Shown here in pieces: positions 1 through 8,700 of a DNA stretch of 64,000 nt (its first letter is position 1; the number at the start of each line of letters is the position of its first letter). Where the stretch lies: assembly GCF_902170305.1 (NCBI RefSeq), contig NZ_CABHWW010000011.1, positions 1-64,000 of the forward strand, in the 5' to 3' direction. This DNA is from Yersinia alsatica. Lineage in GTDB: Bacteria; Pseudomonadota; Gammaproteobacteria; Enterobacterales; Enterobacteriaceae. A program made the position numbers and the translations under genes. The notes beneath the pieces are model-generated. The model did no database searches. It was not told the DNA's origin and worked only from the letters and a program-made list of their open reading frames with translations.

Positions 1-869
1 TGACCATTCGCGCCCGCAGTGCGGATTTTCGCGGCTCTCTCAATGCCCGGCGTGAAGTCTCTTATCATGAAACCACGCTGGGGAAAGTGGTAGCACAGGT
101 GGCCGAGCGTAACAACCTGAAAGCGATGCTGGCCGAGGGGCTGGCGGATATCGCTATTTCCCATATCGACCAAACGCAAGAAACGGACGCCAAATTTATC
201 ACCCGATTAGCCTCGCTAAACGGCGCAGTGGCTGCTGTCAAAGCCGGGCGTTTGCTGTTTATCAAGCCGGGCAGCGGAGTAACAGCCAGCGGTAAACCTA
301 TCCCGCAAATGACCCTCACCCGGCAAGATGGCGACCAGCACAGCTTCAGTATTGCTGACCGGGGTGCATATACCGGCGTGAGTGCCAGTTGGTTGCACAC
401 CAAAGACCCGAAACCGGCCAAGCCGAAAAAGGTTAAGCTGCAACGTAAGCCGAAGTTTAAACAGCTCCGCGCACTGGAACACCCGAAAGCTAAACCAACC
501 CGCACCAAAGCGGCGACAGTGAAAAAACCGGTGGAGGAAAAGCAAGGGGATTATCTGGTGGGGTCAGAGGATAACGTTTTTGCTATCACCACAGTTTACG
601 CCACGCAAAAAGCGGCTATGCGTGCCGCTCAATCTAAATGGGAGAAGTTACAGCGAGGTGTGGCTGAATTCTCTATCACCTTAGCCATGGGGCGCGCTGA
701 TTTATTTCCTGAAACGCCGATTGCCGTCAGTGGCTTTAAATCCGTGATAGACCAACAGAGCTGGATAATCAGTAAGGTATCGCACAACCTGAGTAACAGC
801 GGTTACACCACCCAATTGTCTCTCGAAGTATTGTTGTCAGATGTCACTTATGAAGCAGAAGCCCTGTAA
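1..869 (+). CDS. D: P2 gpD-like late control / tail hub protein, 5'-truncated by window edge
   Basis: The reading frame is already open at position 3 and ends with TAA at 867-869, so only the C-terminal ~288 residues are present. It aligns collinearly with the complete gpD of the second prophage (46579-47739), sharing short blocks such as KWLHTKDPK/SWLHTKDPK and NVFAITTVYAT/NVFALTTVYAT. In P2, gpD is needed for tail assembly and forms the hub joining the tail tube to the baseplate spike. The middle of the protein is lysine- and proline-rich (residues read from ~410-540). The internal GTG at 87 is not the true start. Divergence from the second copy shows two distinct but related phages rather than a duplication. 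Confidence 0.9.
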   Translation, partial: TIRARSADFRGSLNARREVSYHETTLGKVVAQVAERNNLKAMLAEGLADIAISHIDQTQETDAKFITRLASLNGAVAAVKAGRLLFIKPGSGVTASGKPIPQMTLTRQDGDQHSFSIADRGAYTGVSASWLHTKDPKPAKPKKVKLQRKPKFKQLRALEHPKAKPTRTKAATVKKPVEEKQGDYLVGSEDNVFAITTVYATQKAAMRAAQSKWEKLQRGVAEFSITLAMGRADLFPETPIAVSGFKSVIDQQSWIISKVSHNLSNSGYTTQLSLEVLLSDVTYEAEAL

Positions 870-957
870 TATTCAACTAGTTGATATTTATTTCACAAAT
901 GCGAACGCTGGTGATAAGATCAGCATAATTCCTGAATATGCAGTTTCGGAGGTAAGT

Positions 958-1173
958 ATGATGCATTGCCCGCGCTGTAAATTTGCAGCACACGCGAGAT
1001 CCAGCCGTTACCTTAGTGACGAAACTAAAGAACGCTATCACCAGTGCACAAATATTAATTGCGGCAAAACCTTTAAGACCCATGAAACTATCGTTGATAC
1101 GATAATGGAGCCGGGAATAATTAATGCTGTACCGCCCCACCCTAAAGGGAATCAAGGCGTGTTGTGGATGTAA
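958..1173 (+). CDS. ogr: Ogr/Delta-type zinc-finger late transcription activator, 71 aa
   Basis: Small protein with the Ogr zinc-finger signature: an N-terminal MHCPRC (C-x2-C) and a downstream C-x4-C (CTNINC), about 30 residues apart. In P2, Ogr binds upstream of late promoters and contacts the RNA polymerase alpha subunit to switch on structural genes. The start is the first of two adjacent ATGs at 958/961, preceded by a good GGAGG ribosome site at about 949; a longer frame to 841 overlaps gpD and lacks such a site. It lies 88 bp after D, the normal P2 position. It is similar to the ogr at 47823, so the two prophages may cross-activate each other. Confidence 0.9.
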   Translation: MMHCPRCKFAAHARSSRYLSDETKERYHQCTNINCGKTFKTHETIVDTIMEPGIINAVPPHPKGNQGVLWM

Positions 1174-1182
1174 TTGAAGAAG

Positions 1183-1205
1183 CCTGCAAATTGCAGGTTT
1201 TTTTA
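1183..1205 (+). terminator. Rho-independent terminator after ogr
   Basis: A short hairpin CCTGC-AAATT-GCAGG (1183-1197) is followed by a T-rich run. It sits 9 bp after the ogr stop. An equivalent hairpin follows the second ogr at about 48064. Confidence 0.75.
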
Positions 1206-1310
1206 TTATTAAAATTCGGTGTAATTAATATCTTATTGGGGATAACTGGCAGTTTATCGTGCTTGCCGCAGGGTGCAGCCTTGAGAGTGTGAAAAGTGCC
1301 GTAGACACAA

Positions 1311-1329
1311 TGTAGTCATTTTGTAGTCA
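1311..1329. repeat. Paired 8-bp direct repeats, candidate integrase arm sites
   Basis: TGTAGTCA occurs at 1311-1318 and 1322-1329, exactly 11 bp apart. The second prophage has TGTCGCCA pairs with the same 11-bp period near both of its ends (13535-13553 and 48120-48138). Position and spacing suit arm-type binding sites of a P2-family tyrosine integrase; this is inferred from layout, not from a known consensus. Confidence 0.5.
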
Positions 1330-1357
1330 CTCTGCTGCCACTTTCAAATCTCAGGCA

Positions 1358-1382
1358 CAAAAAAACCGCCTCACGGCGGTTA
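1358..1382 (-). terminator. Terminator of the glyW-cysT-leuZ tRNA operon
   Basis: Read on the minus strand, AACCGCC-gtga-GGCGGTT is followed by seven T. It lies about 45 bp beyond the 3' end of tRNA-Leu and has the expected orientation. If the first prophage integrated in the tRNA, this terminator is phage-derived sequence. Confidence 0.75.
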
Positions 1383-1425
1383 ACGACATACTCATACTAC
1401 TTTGTTTTACTTAGATTTGTTTCCA

Positions 1426-1511
1426 TGGTGCCCGGGGCGGGACTTGAACCCGCACAGCCATAAGCCGAGGGATTTTAAATCCCTTGTGTCTACCGATTTC
1501 ACCACCCGGGC
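1426..1511 (-). tRNA. leuZ: tRNA-Leu(UAA)
   Basis: Class II tRNA of 86 nt with encoded CCA (complement of TGG 1426-1428), GCCCGGG acceptor stem, GGTTCAAGTCC T-arm, long variable arm and anticodon UAA in the loop of GGGATTTAAAATCCC. It is last in a Gly-Cys-Leu cluster downstream of pgsA, as in E. coli. The first prophage abuts its 3' end, which is the likely attachment site. Confidence 0.97.
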
Positions 1512-1521
1512 TCTGGAAAAC

Positions 1522-1595
1522 TGGAGGCGCGTCCCGGAGTCGAACCGAGGTAGACGGATTTGCAATCCGTAGCATGGCCACTCTGCCAACGCGCC
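1522..1595 (-). tRNA. cysT: tRNA-Cys(GCA)
   Basis: 74 nt with encoded CCA, GGCGCGT acceptor stem, GGTTCGACTCC T-arm and anticodon GCA within CGGATTGCAAATCCG. It is the middle gene of the tRNA operon, 10 bp from tRNA-Leu and 53 bp from tRNA-Gly. Confidence 0.97.
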
Positions 1596-1648
1596 TTATT
1601 CTTCTTTGCCTTTACTGCTGAGGTTCGCTTATCGCCAACCTACTAATT

Positions 1649-1724
<76 letters not shown>

Positions 1725-1790
1725 AACATCAGAACTTACTGATTCTTTTGCTATCTTTCGACATTTCGTTGCTGCCGTCTGATGCGATGC

Positions 1791-1818
1791 ATTCTACTTA
1801 CCTGACGCAATGAGTCAA
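1791..1818 (-). promoter_or_regulatory. Sigma-70 promoter of the tRNA operon
   Basis: On the minus strand TTGACT (-35, complement of 1813-1818) and TAGAAT (-10, complement of 1791-1796) are 16 bp apart. They are followed by GCATCGC, a GC-rich discriminator typical of stringently controlled stable-RNA promoters. It lies between pgsA and tRNA-Gly. Confidence 0.7.
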
Positions 1819-1868
1819 TAAAATTATCTGACTAATGTGTTCGTTTGCTGCTTTTTGCGGCGCTTCGA

Positions 1869-2417
1869 TCAAGGTTCGAGCAAATCTTTCCATGCCGCGT
1901 TTAAATATTGAAACATTGACCAGAAAGTCAGTACCGCAGCGATGTAGAGTAGAACAAAACTCACCAGCTCAACATTATGGTCTGGACGCCAAAGTAACCC
2001 CACCAATGAGCCCATTTGAGCCGTTGTTTTTACCTTGCCAATCCATGAGACTGCAACACTGCTACGTTTGCCAATTTCAGCCATCCACTCTCGAAGAGAG
2101 GAAATGATAATTTCACGGGCAATCATAGTCGCTGCTGGCAGAGTAATCCACCAGACATGATAGTGTTCAGCAACCAGCACTAAGGCAATGGCCACCATAA
2201 CTTTATCCGCTACAGGGTCAAGAAAAGCCCCGAAACGGGTTGTCTGTTTCCAGCGGCGGGCTAAAAAGCCATCAAACCAATCGGTTGCTGCTGCAAACAC
2301 GAATATGATGGCACAAACCATCGGGGCCCAAACGAATGGCAGATAAAATGCCAGAACGAAGAATGGGATGAGTACAACACGAAACAGGGTAAGCCAAGTC
2401 GGTATATTCAATTGCAT
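1869..2417 (-). CDS. pgsA: CDP-diacylglycerol-glycerol-3-phosphate 3-phosphatidyltransferase
   Basis: Makes phosphatidylglycerophosphate from CDP-diacylglycerol and glycerol-3-phosphate, the committed step to phosphatidylglycerol and cardiolipin, in the inner membrane. It is 182 aa, the same length as E. coli PgsA. The CDP-alcohol phosphotransferase motif D-G-x2-A-R-x8-G-x3-D-x3-D is complete: DGFLAR, then [10 protein letters not shown] at about residues 49-71. Hydrophobic segments flank it (about 8-45 and 85-180). It follows uvrC by 58 bp on the same strand and precedes the tRNA operon, the conserved enterobacterial order. Confidence 0.97.
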   Translation of the reverse strand: MQLNIPTWLTLFRVVLIPFFVLAFYLPFVWAPMVCAIIFVFAAATDWFDGFLARRWKQTTRFGAFLDPVADKVMVAIALVLVAEHYHVWWITLPAATMIAREIIISSLREWMAEIGKRSSVAVSWIGKVKTTAQMGSLVGLLWRPDHNVELVSFVLLYIAAVLTFWSMFQYLNAAWKDLLEP

Positions 2418-2475
2418 AATGCTACGATAACTATCTGGCTGGTGTGGATATTATGAGTATGGTGCAACATTAGCT

Positions 2476-4308
2476 TCAGTGTTTCAATGCATTGTAGATT
2501 TTTTCTGCCAATGCTTGTGAAATACTCGGCACTTTTGCAATTTCCTCGACGCTTGCGTTAAGTAAAGGTTGCAGTCCCCCCATATACTTGAGCAATATTT
2601 GCCGCCGTTTAGGGCCAACTCCCTCTATCATTTCTAATGCGCTCGTATTTTTTACTTTTGAGCGGCGCTGCCTATGCCCGGTTATTGCGTGATTATGAGA
2701 ATCATCACGAATATGCTGGATCAAATGCAATGCTGGCGAATCCGGTGGTAACGAGAAGCCCTCGCCTTCCGCTGCCAGAAACAATGTTTCTAGCCCAGCC
2801 TTTCGATCACTTCCTTTGGCAACACCGACTAATAAAGGCTTTTGCTTATCCCACGGCACATTTAATGAGGCAAAAACCTCAAAAGCCTGAGATAACTGCC
2901 CTTTCCCGCCATCAATAAAGATAACGTCAGGAATTTTTTTATCATCTAATGCTTTGCCATATCGACGTTTAAGCACTTGAGACATCGCCGCATAATCATC
3001 ACCGGGCGTGATGCCACTAATATTGTAGCGCCTATATTCCGAACGTACAGGGCCATTTGCATCAAATACCACACAAGATGCCACTGTTTGCTCCCCCATC
3101 GTATGGCTGATATCAAAACATTCCATCCGATTTATTTCATCGAGATTAAGAATTTTTGCTAACTCTTTCATACGCTGATGAATAGTTGATTGCTGAGACA
3201 AACGTGTAACTAGCGCAGTTGAAGCATTGGTGCGCGCAAGCTTGAGATAGCGAGCGCGATCACCGCGTGGCCGGCTTTGAATCTGGATTTTTCTTCCCGC
3301 CAGTTCAGAAAGAGAAGAAGCCAGCAGATCTTTTTCCGCCAACGTGAAATCTAACAAAATTTCGCCTGGGAGCGTGCGGCCCTGACTGCCTTGCAAGTAA
3401 AACTGCCCAACAAATGTTTGAACAACTTCGCTCAGTTCAGTTCCTGCAGGCACTTTGGGGAAATAGCTTCGACTTCCCAACACCTTGCCTTGCCGGATAA
3501 ACAACACATGAACACAAGCTAATCCCGCATCAAATGCCACACCAATAACATCAAGATCTTCACTGTCGCCAGAAACAAACTGCTGTTCTGTCACTCGGCG
3601 TACCGCCTGAATTTGATCACGAATACGTGCAGCATCTTCAAAATGAAGTAATTGGCTGGCCTCTTCCATACGGGAAATGAGTTGTGTCAATACTTGTTGG
3701 TCTTTGCCCGATAGGAACAAGCGCACATAATCAACCTGCCGCTGATACTCTTCATCACTCACCAGGCCGGATACACATGGCCCAGAACAACGACCGATTT
3801 GGTATTGTAGGCACGGGCGCGAACGATTGCGATAAACACTGTTTTCGCACTGTCTTACAGGGAAAAGTTTTTGTAACAGTGCCAGAGTTTCTCGGACAGC
3901 ATAGGAATTGGGAAATGGCCCGAAATACTCGCCTTTTTCGTGCTTTGCACCACGATGAATGGCTAGACGCGGATGCTTATCCGCGCTTAGGAAAATAAGT
4001 GGATACGACTTATCATCACGTAACAACACGTTGTAACGAGGCTGATAAAGCTTGATATAATTATGCTCAAGCAGTAGCGCTTCCGTCTCTGTATGAGTGA
4101 CAGTCACGTCGATCTGAGCAATATTCTTGACCAAGGTCTCGGTTTTGCGGCTTGCTACATGAGCACGAAAATAGCTCGTCAGGCGTTTCTTAAGATCTTT
4201 GGCTTTGCCGACATAAATAACTGTGCCCGCTTTATCATACATGCGGTAAACACCAGGTTGGCTGGTGACAGTTTTTAAAAACTCTTTAGAATCAAAACAA
4301 TCAGTCAC
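2476..4308 (-). CDS. uvrC: UvrABC excinuclease subunit C
   Basis: Nucleotide excision repair nuclease that makes the 3' and 5' incisions on the UvrB-DNA complex. Visible parts are an N-terminal GIY-YIG domain (PGVYRMY...VIYVGKA, from about residue 17), the Cys-rich segment [15 protein letters not shown], a UVR motif (about 205-235), the RNase H-like C-terminal nuclease ([16 protein letters not shown]...FIDGGKGQL) and a terminal helix-hairpin-helix ([17 protein letters not shown]). I place the start at GTG 4308, giving 610 aa as in E. coli and an 8-bp overlap with the end of uvrY. An ATG at 4341 would add 11 residues that do not look like the family. Translationally coupled to uvrY. Confidence 0.96.
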   Translation of the reverse strand: MTDCFDSKEFLKTVTSQPGVYRMYDKAGTVIYVGKAKDLKKRLTSYFRAHVASRKTETLVKNIAQIDVTVTHTETEALLLEHNYIKLYQPRYNVLLRDDKSYPLIFLSADKHPRLAIHRGAKHEKGEYFGPFPNSYAVRETLALLQKLFPVRQCENSVYRNRSRPCLQYQIGRCSGPCVSGLVSDEEYQRQVDYVRLFLSGKDQQVLTQLISRMEEASQLLHFEDAARIRDQIQAVRRVTEQQFVSGDSEDLDVIGVAFDAGLACVHVLFIRQGKVLGSRSYFPKVPAGTELSEVVQTFVGQFYLQGSQGRTLPGEILLDFTLAEKDLLASSLSELAGRKIQIQSRPRGDRARYLKLARTNASTALVTRLSQQSTIHQRMKELAKILNLDEINRMECFDISHTMGEQTVASCVVFDANGPVRSEYRRYNISGITPGDDYAAMSQVLKRRYGKALDDKKIPDVIFIDGGKGQLSQAFEVFASLNVPWDKQKPLLVGVAKGSDRKAGLETLFLAAEGEGFSLPPDSPALHLIQHIRDDSHNHAITGHRQRRSKVKNTSALEMIEGVGPKRRQILLKYMGGLQPLLNASVEEIAKVPSISQALAEKIYNALKH

Positions 4309-4957
4309 TATTAGACAACGTCTCCGCGTTAAACAGACCATGGCGAATAGCCAAGTGGGTCAGCTCAACGTCACCACTAATATTAAGCTTACTAAACATC
4401 CGGTAACGATAGCTATTCACCGTTTTGGGGCTCAGGTGAAGTTGTTCCGATATCTCATTCACTTTCTGGCCTTTCGTGATCATTAGCATAATTTGTAATT
4501 CACGCTCTGACAAACAACTAAATGGAGTCTCTGTTGAGGGCTCCAACTGCCCCAAGGCCATCTGTTGCGCAATATCAGAAGCGATATAACGTTGCCCTGA
4601 GTGAACCGCACGAATTGCGGTAATCACATCTTGAGGGGCCGCGCCTTTACTCAGATATCCACTGGCTCCAGCTTGCATAACTTTCGCCGGTAATGGGTTC
4701 TCTGTATGAATGGTTAGCATGATAACTTTAGTATCTGGAGAAAAACGCAAAATCTTGCGGGTAGCCTCCAACCCACCAATACCGGGCATATTCATATCCA
4801 TCAAAACGATATCAACAATGTGGCTACGGCACCATTTTACCGCATCTTCCCCACACTGCATCTCGCCCGCAACTTTGATACCCTTGATGTCTTCAAGAAT
4901 GCGTCGTATCCCTGCGCGCACCAGTTCGTGGTCATCAACAAGAAGAACGCTAATCAA
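4301..4957 (-). CDS. uvrY: BarA-UvrY two-component response regulator
   Basis: LuxR/NarL-type response regulator; in enterobacteria it is phosphorylated by BarA and activates the CsrB/CsrC regulatory RNAs, linking central metabolism to CsrA. It is 218 aa, as in E. coli. The receiver domain has the acidic pair D8-D9, the phospho-acceptor D54 (LMDMNMPG) and a conserved lysine in LSKG. The GerE helix-turn-helix is at about 148-205 ([15 protein letters not shown]...[15 protein letters not shown]). It is first in the uvrY-uvrC transcription unit, behind nearly 700 bp of AT-rich noncoding DNA. Confidence 0.96.
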   Translation of the reverse strand: MISVLLVDDHELVRAGIRRILEDIKGIKVAGEMQCGEDAVKWCRSHIVDIVLMDMNMPGIGGLEATRKILRFSPDTKVIMLTIHTENPLPAKVMQAGASGYLSKGAAPQDVITAIRAVHSGQRYIASDIAQQMALGQLEPSTETPFSCLSERELQIMLMITKGQKVNEISEQLHLSPKTVNSYRYRMFSKLNISGDVELTHLAIRHGLFNAETLSNSD

Positions 4958-5655
4958 AGAAAATTCTCCAAAAATAAGGGAGTAACCTAATCACACTTTG
5001 TTTACGCTAATGATATTACTTGTTTTCGACCAAAGAATGAATACAGAATAATTGCAAATTCATATCTATATTGTTTGACAGATATTATTTTCATCATCAT
5101 TTTGACTATGTACATAAAATCGCAGGCATATCAATTAATACCATGATAGAAAAGAAAAGTTTTTTTAAGATTTTTCTCGGCGTCGCCCACATATTCATAC
5201 AAAAAATAAATCTTAACACTAGAAAGTAATTTTTTAGGCAGACTGAGACAACATATTGATAAAACTAACAATCAGATAATTCTGCACTATTTTCTGGCAT
5301 AGGAATTATTCTTAGTTGTTTATTTATTGTTTATATCTCATTTACTATCAAAATGAGTGTTTTTTGACACAAATCATACCAAGAAAATGGATATGTTTTT
5401 TATGAACAAAATTGACTTAATTAAGTTAAAGCGTGGCGAGTGAAAACATTGACTGAGTATAGCTGCCGCTACCTACCACCATCGACAACACCATTGCTCG
5501 GGCTGTCTATTTAAAATTACGCACAGGTTATCAAAGCTAATCATCAGTTTATGATATAATGAAACGACTGTTTAATAATGCCGCTAATGTTCACTGTGAT
5601 ACTGGGTTCCCCACGTCTCCTTGTGCGCAGGTAAGCTACAACTTCAGGAAAAAAA
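4958..5655. other. Long AT-rich intergenic region between divergent uvrY and yecF
   Basis: About 700 bp without a supportable ORF. The part near uvrY (about 4990-5450) is markedly AT-rich with long A and T runs and probably holds the uvrY promoter and nucleoid-protein binding sites. A TATAAT at 5555-5560 is a plausible -10 element for yecF, giving a leader of about 90 nt. I see no tRNA or convincing terminator. Confidence 0.4.
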
Positions 5656-5880
5656 ATGAGTAATCCAGACTTTACCACTTCTGCTGACCCAGAAACTTTA
5701 GCAAATGAAGTTGCCTGTTTGAAAGCAACGATGACCCTGCTGCTAAAAGCGATCGGCCAAGCCGATGCTGGGAAAGTAATCTTAAATATCGAACGCTCCA
5801 TCGCCGGTATTGAAGACCCTGCTCAAGCTGAAGTTTTCACCAATACTCTGGCTCAAATTAAGAACGGTTATCGTCAATAA
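5656..5880 (+). CDS. yecF: YecF, DUF2594-family small protein
   Basis: 74-aa soluble protein matching E. coli YecF in length and pattern: it begins MSNPDF, then ELANEV-type ANEVACLKATMTLLLKAIGQADAGKV, and ends QIKNGYRQ. Its function is unknown; in E. coli it is also divergent from uvrY. Mostly predicted helical. An AGGA ribosome site precedes the ATG (about 5646). Confidence 0.92.
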   Translation: MSNPDFTTSADPETLANEVACLKATMTLLLKAIGQADAGKVILNIERSIAGIEDPAQAEVFTNTLAQIKNGYRQ

Positions 5881-5998
5881 TAGCCGCGAGATAGGTGTGA
5901 AATCTTGATGTAATGCTGCTACCGATAAAGAATTTTCTTTTCTTTCAAGATAATATACTTTATTGGTAGCTTACATTTTTGATATGTTTGAGACAATA

Positions 5999-6337
5999 AT
6001 GGGTCTGCTGCTGAAAGCATTGATCGGTGCCGGAGTTGTGGTACTGATTGGGATATTATCGAAAACACGTAATTACTATATTGCTGGCCTAATCCCGCTG
6101 TTTCCGACGTTTGCTCTTATTGCACATTATATTGTGGGCAGTGAGCGTAGCATCCAAGCATTACGCATAACAATTATATTCGGCTTATGGGCGATAATTC
6201 CTTACTTTATCTATCTGATATCACTTTATTTTTTCATTGCTCACTTACGTTTACCCATAGCTCTATTGGCCGCCGTTTTATGTTGGGTTCTTGCTGCCTG
6301 GATACTCATATCCGCATGGGGCCAGTGGCACAGTTAA
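5999..6337 (+). CDS. GlpM-family membrane protein
   Basis: About 112 aa with four hydrophobic segments and the conserved block KTRNYYIAGLIPLFPTFALI near residues 20-40, characteristic of the GlpM family (named from the Pseudomonas glycerol-uptake/alginate locus; biochemical role unknown). I choose ATG 5999 (MGLLLKALIGAG) because family members begin this way; ATG 5984 would add five residues. It follows yecF by about 120 bp. Confidence 0.8.
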   Translation: MGLLLKALIGAGVVVLIGILSKTRNYYIAGLIPLFPTFALIAHYIVGSERSIQALRITIIFGLWAIIPYFIYLISLYFFIAHLRLPIALLAAVLCWVLAAWILISAWGQWHS

Positions 6338-6367
6338 TGGCGGGATATGCCATGAAACCGGGTCCGA

Positions 6368-6622
6368 TCAGCGAACTAGCAACAAAATAACTGCGTGAAT
6401 CGCCAGCAGCACCACTGAAAAAGTCAGGTTTAGATTACTGATTGACGTTGATCTGACCTCATCAGAAGGTTCATCACTTACCTGAATTTTTCTGATTCGG
6501 TAAATCCAGTATCCGCCAAGCACCACAAAAAGTAGAGCAAGTAATACCGCCAATAGCGGATAGCCCCACACCAAGTACTCACTTAATCCTGCAATAGCAA
6601 ACCAAAGAATGACAAAGACCAT
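6368..6622 (-). CDS. Hypothetical small membrane protein, 84 aa
   Basis: Three hydrophobic segments (about residues 1-18, 20-40 and 62-82) separated by a short charged linker (RKIQVSDEPSDEVR). ATG 6622 is preceded by AGGTGG at an appropriate distance, so I prefer it to the upstream ATG at 6661. No family recognised. It is convergent with the GlpM-like gene, 30 bp apart. Confidence 0.65.
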   Translation of the reverse strand: MVFVILWFAIAGLSEYLVWGYPLLAVLLALLFVVLGGYWIYRIRKIQVSDEPSDEVRSTSISNLNLTFSVVLLAIHAVILLLVR

Positions 6623-6661
6623 AATTGACCACCTAAAGTTTTGATGATTCGAGCTTAGCAC

Positions 6662-6966
6662 ATTCCTTAAAAACGATTAAGTCACGTTAGCGAGAGAGAA
6701 CTGAAAATGATAGAAGGGCAAAAAATAGCGGTATGAAAACATCATTAAGATTAGTGCCAGGTTGGTTGTTCGTTAATTATTGTGAGTAACATTTTTATCA
6801 GTCAGTCATCAATCAAGTACACAACATTGAGATACGGCGAATTGCCAGATTAATAATCTAGAATTGGCATGAGCTCTGATTACCCCTCTTCTATTAAGTA
6901 ACATTTACCTGAACTTTAGATATAAAACAAAACACTTAAAAAACTAAATTAAGTAGTTTTATTACA
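6662..6966. other. Intergenic region upstream of chemotaxis receptor
   Basis: About 300 bp of AT-rich DNA between divergent genes. Apart from the promoter listed at 6967, I see no gene or clear repeat. Confidence 0.4.
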
Positions 6967-6993
6967 TCAAGAATTCATTTCATTTGCCGTTAT
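6967..6993 (+). promoter_or_regulatory. Candidate sigma-28 (FliA) flagellar class 3 promoter
   Basis: TCAAGAAT (6967-6974), an 11-bp spacer, then GCCGTTAT (6986-6993). This matches the sigma-28 pattern TAAAGTTT-N11-GCCGATAA with the exact spacing and an intact GCCG core. Transcription would start near 7000, leaving about 27 nt before the receptor ATG at 7027. Confidence 0.6.
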
Positions 6994-7026
6994 ACATTGC
7001 ACCTAAATTTAATAAATGCAGTGATC

Positions 7027-8598
7027 ATGAAAAAGTTCTCCGACCTATCCATTTTGACAAAATTACTCTCCGGTTTTTCTGTTGTTATCCTAATGATGCT
7101 ATTGCTTGGTGCTGTAGCGTTGTCGCAGTTAAGCAGTAATAACTCTCGGCTAGAAGCCTATCGCGACAGCTGGCTACCAGGGGTTCGCTATGCATTGGAA
7201 ATGCGTGGAGTTTTAGCTGAACTGCGGCTGCAACAGGTGCAATATATCGCCTCCTCAACAGAAAAAGAACGTGAAGGTCATCGTCTGGAGATTTTGCAGG
7301 CCATGGATAATTTTCGTGCAGCACAAAATCTATTCTTGAAACTACCGGAAGGTTACAATGACTCGGAGTTATTCAAGAAAATAATGTCAGATTTTGACCA
7401 TTTTTCTCAAGCTAATAATATTGTTATTGATGCCGTTAATAATAACCAATTGGCTGAAGCAAGTAAGATAAGCGGAGATACCTCCAGAAAATTTCGCACG
7501 CAATTAATGAAAGACTTAGCTGAGTTGGTGGTACTTGAAGTTCAAGGCGGAGAGCAAGCAGCGGCAGAAGGCCAACAAAGCTTTAATACCGCTAAAAACG
7601 TACTGCTCGCCTTATTACTCTTTGCTGTTTTCATTTCGACCGTGCTTGCTATTGTCATTGCTCGAAACTTATCACGTTTATTGGGCGGAGAGCCTGCTTA
7701 TGCAGTAGAAATTATGGGTCATATTGCCGCAGGTAACTTATCAACTGAAATAAAACTGCGATCAGGAGATAACCATAGTCTGTTGGCATCCCTAAATACA
7801 ATGAATCAGCAGTTGAAGAAGACAATTAATGAAATCATGCACGGTAGCGAATCAATTTCTGTTGCCTCGCACCAAATTGCCCAAGGAAATACTGATTTAT
7901 CACAACGTACCGAGGAACAAGCGTCTTCATTAATTCAGACCTCAGCAAATATGCAAGAATTGACTCAAACTGTACGCCAGAATGCTGATAATGCTCGGCA
8001 AGCAAGTGAATTAGCCATAAATACCGCCGCCACGGCCACTGAAGGTGGAATTATTGTGGATGAAATGCTACTTCGTATGCAGGAAATATCCAACAGCTCG
8101 AAAAAGATTGTTGATATCATTGCGGTCATTGAAGGCATTGCTTTCCAAACCAATATATTAGCGCTAAATGCGGCAGTTGAAGCAGCTAGAGCAGGCAACG
8201 AAGGCAAAGGATTTGCTGTGGTGGCAAGTGAAGTTCGAACTTTAGCTCAAAAAAGTGCAAATGCCGCGAAAGAAATTAAGCAATTGATTGTCGGCACTGT
8301 TGAAAAAATTACGGCAGGTTCAGAACGCGCCGATCATGCCAGTCAGGCTATGGGCGAAATTGTAGATTCTGTGGGCAAAGTTGCGCATATAGTGGGTGAA
8401 ATATCTACCGCCTCACAAGAACAACATATTGGTATCCAAGAGATAGGCATTGCCGTCGAACAGATGGACCAAGTTACACAGCAAAATGCAGCCCTGGTTG
8501 AGCAAGCTGCGGCGGCAGCACAGTCATTAACAGAGCAAGGTGCTGAGTTGCGCCAAGTCATCCGTTTCTTTCATATTAATGAACCATCAGTAAGTTAG
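7027..8598 (+). CDS. Methyl-accepting chemotaxis protein
   Basis: Transmembrane chemoreceptor of 523 aa. TM1 is at about residues 11-33, followed by a periplasmic four-helix-bundle-type ligand domain, TM2 at about 190-212, a HAMP region, and a long cytoplasmic signalling coiled coil. The hairpin tip is essentially canonical ([20 protein letters not shown], about residues 375-395) and binds CheA/CheW. The C terminus lacks the NWETF-type pentapeptide that tethers CheR/CheB in Tar and Tsr. Ligand not predictable. The ATG at 7027 fits the sigma-28 promoter; the frame to 6997 would leave no leader. Confidence 0.92.
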   Translation: MKKFSDLSILTKLLSGFSVVILMMLLLGAVALSQLSSNNSRLEAYRDSWLPGVRYALEMRGVLAELRLQQVQYIASSTEKEREGHRLEILQAMDNFRAAQNLFLKLPEGYNDSELFKKIMSDFDHFSQANNIVIDAVNNNQLAEASKISGDTSRKFRTQLMKDLAELVVLEVQGGEQAAAEGQQSFNTAKNVLLALLLFAVFISTVLAIVIARNLSRLLGGEPAYAVEIMGHIAAGNLSTEIKLRSGDNHSLLASLNTMNQQLKKTINEIMHGSESISVASHQIAQGNTDLSQRTEEQASSLIQTSANMQELTQTVRQNADNARQASELAINTAATATEGGIIVDEMLLRMQEISNSSKKIVDIIAVIEGIAFQTNILALNAAVEAARAGNEGKGFAVVASEVRTLAQKSANAAKEIKQLIVGTVEKITAGSERADHASQAMGEIVDSVGKVAHIVGEISTASQEQHIGIQEIGIAVEQMDQVTQQNAALVEQAAAAAQSLTEQGAELRQVIRFFHINEPSVS

Positions 8599-8610
8599 GA
8601 AAATAATGTA

Positions 8611-8651
8611 TAAGAGCTAAGTTCTGGTCAGTCATACAGACTTAGCTCTTA
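8611..8651. terminator. 12-bp inverted repeat between convergent genes, candidate bidirectional terminator
   Basis: TAAGAGCTAAGT (8611-8622) is complementary to ACTTAGCTCTTA (8640-8651) around a 17-nt loop. It lies 12 bp after the receptor stop and about 50 bp from the convergent amyA stop. It lacks a long T run, so efficiency is uncertain. Confidence 0.5.
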
Positions 8652-8700
8652 TACCAAGGCACCCTTATCTCTGATTCTATACGAATGCTATGCATGTTAT

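Larger units (their letters stand above)
1..1425. mobile_element. Right end of a first P2-like prophage (continues left of window)
   Basis: The window opens inside a P2 gpD-type gene, followed by an Ogr-type zinc-finger gene, a terminator and a pair of 8-bp direct repeats; this is the order at the right end of P2-like prophages. The same D-ogr-terminator-repeat order recurs at 46579-48138 in the second prophage. The end lies beside the 3' end of tRNA-Leu, so the attachment core is probably in that tRNA. The other att copy and the integrase are outside the window, so the exact boundary is unproven. Confidence 0.8.

Noticed and set aside
1835-2107. 90-aa plus-strand ORF within pgsA
   Set aside because: Antisense shadow of pgsA, no initiation signals.
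4309-4341. Longer UvrC start at ATG 4341
   Set aside because: Adds 11 residues not found in the family and overlaps uvrY more; GTG 4308 gives exactly 610 aa.
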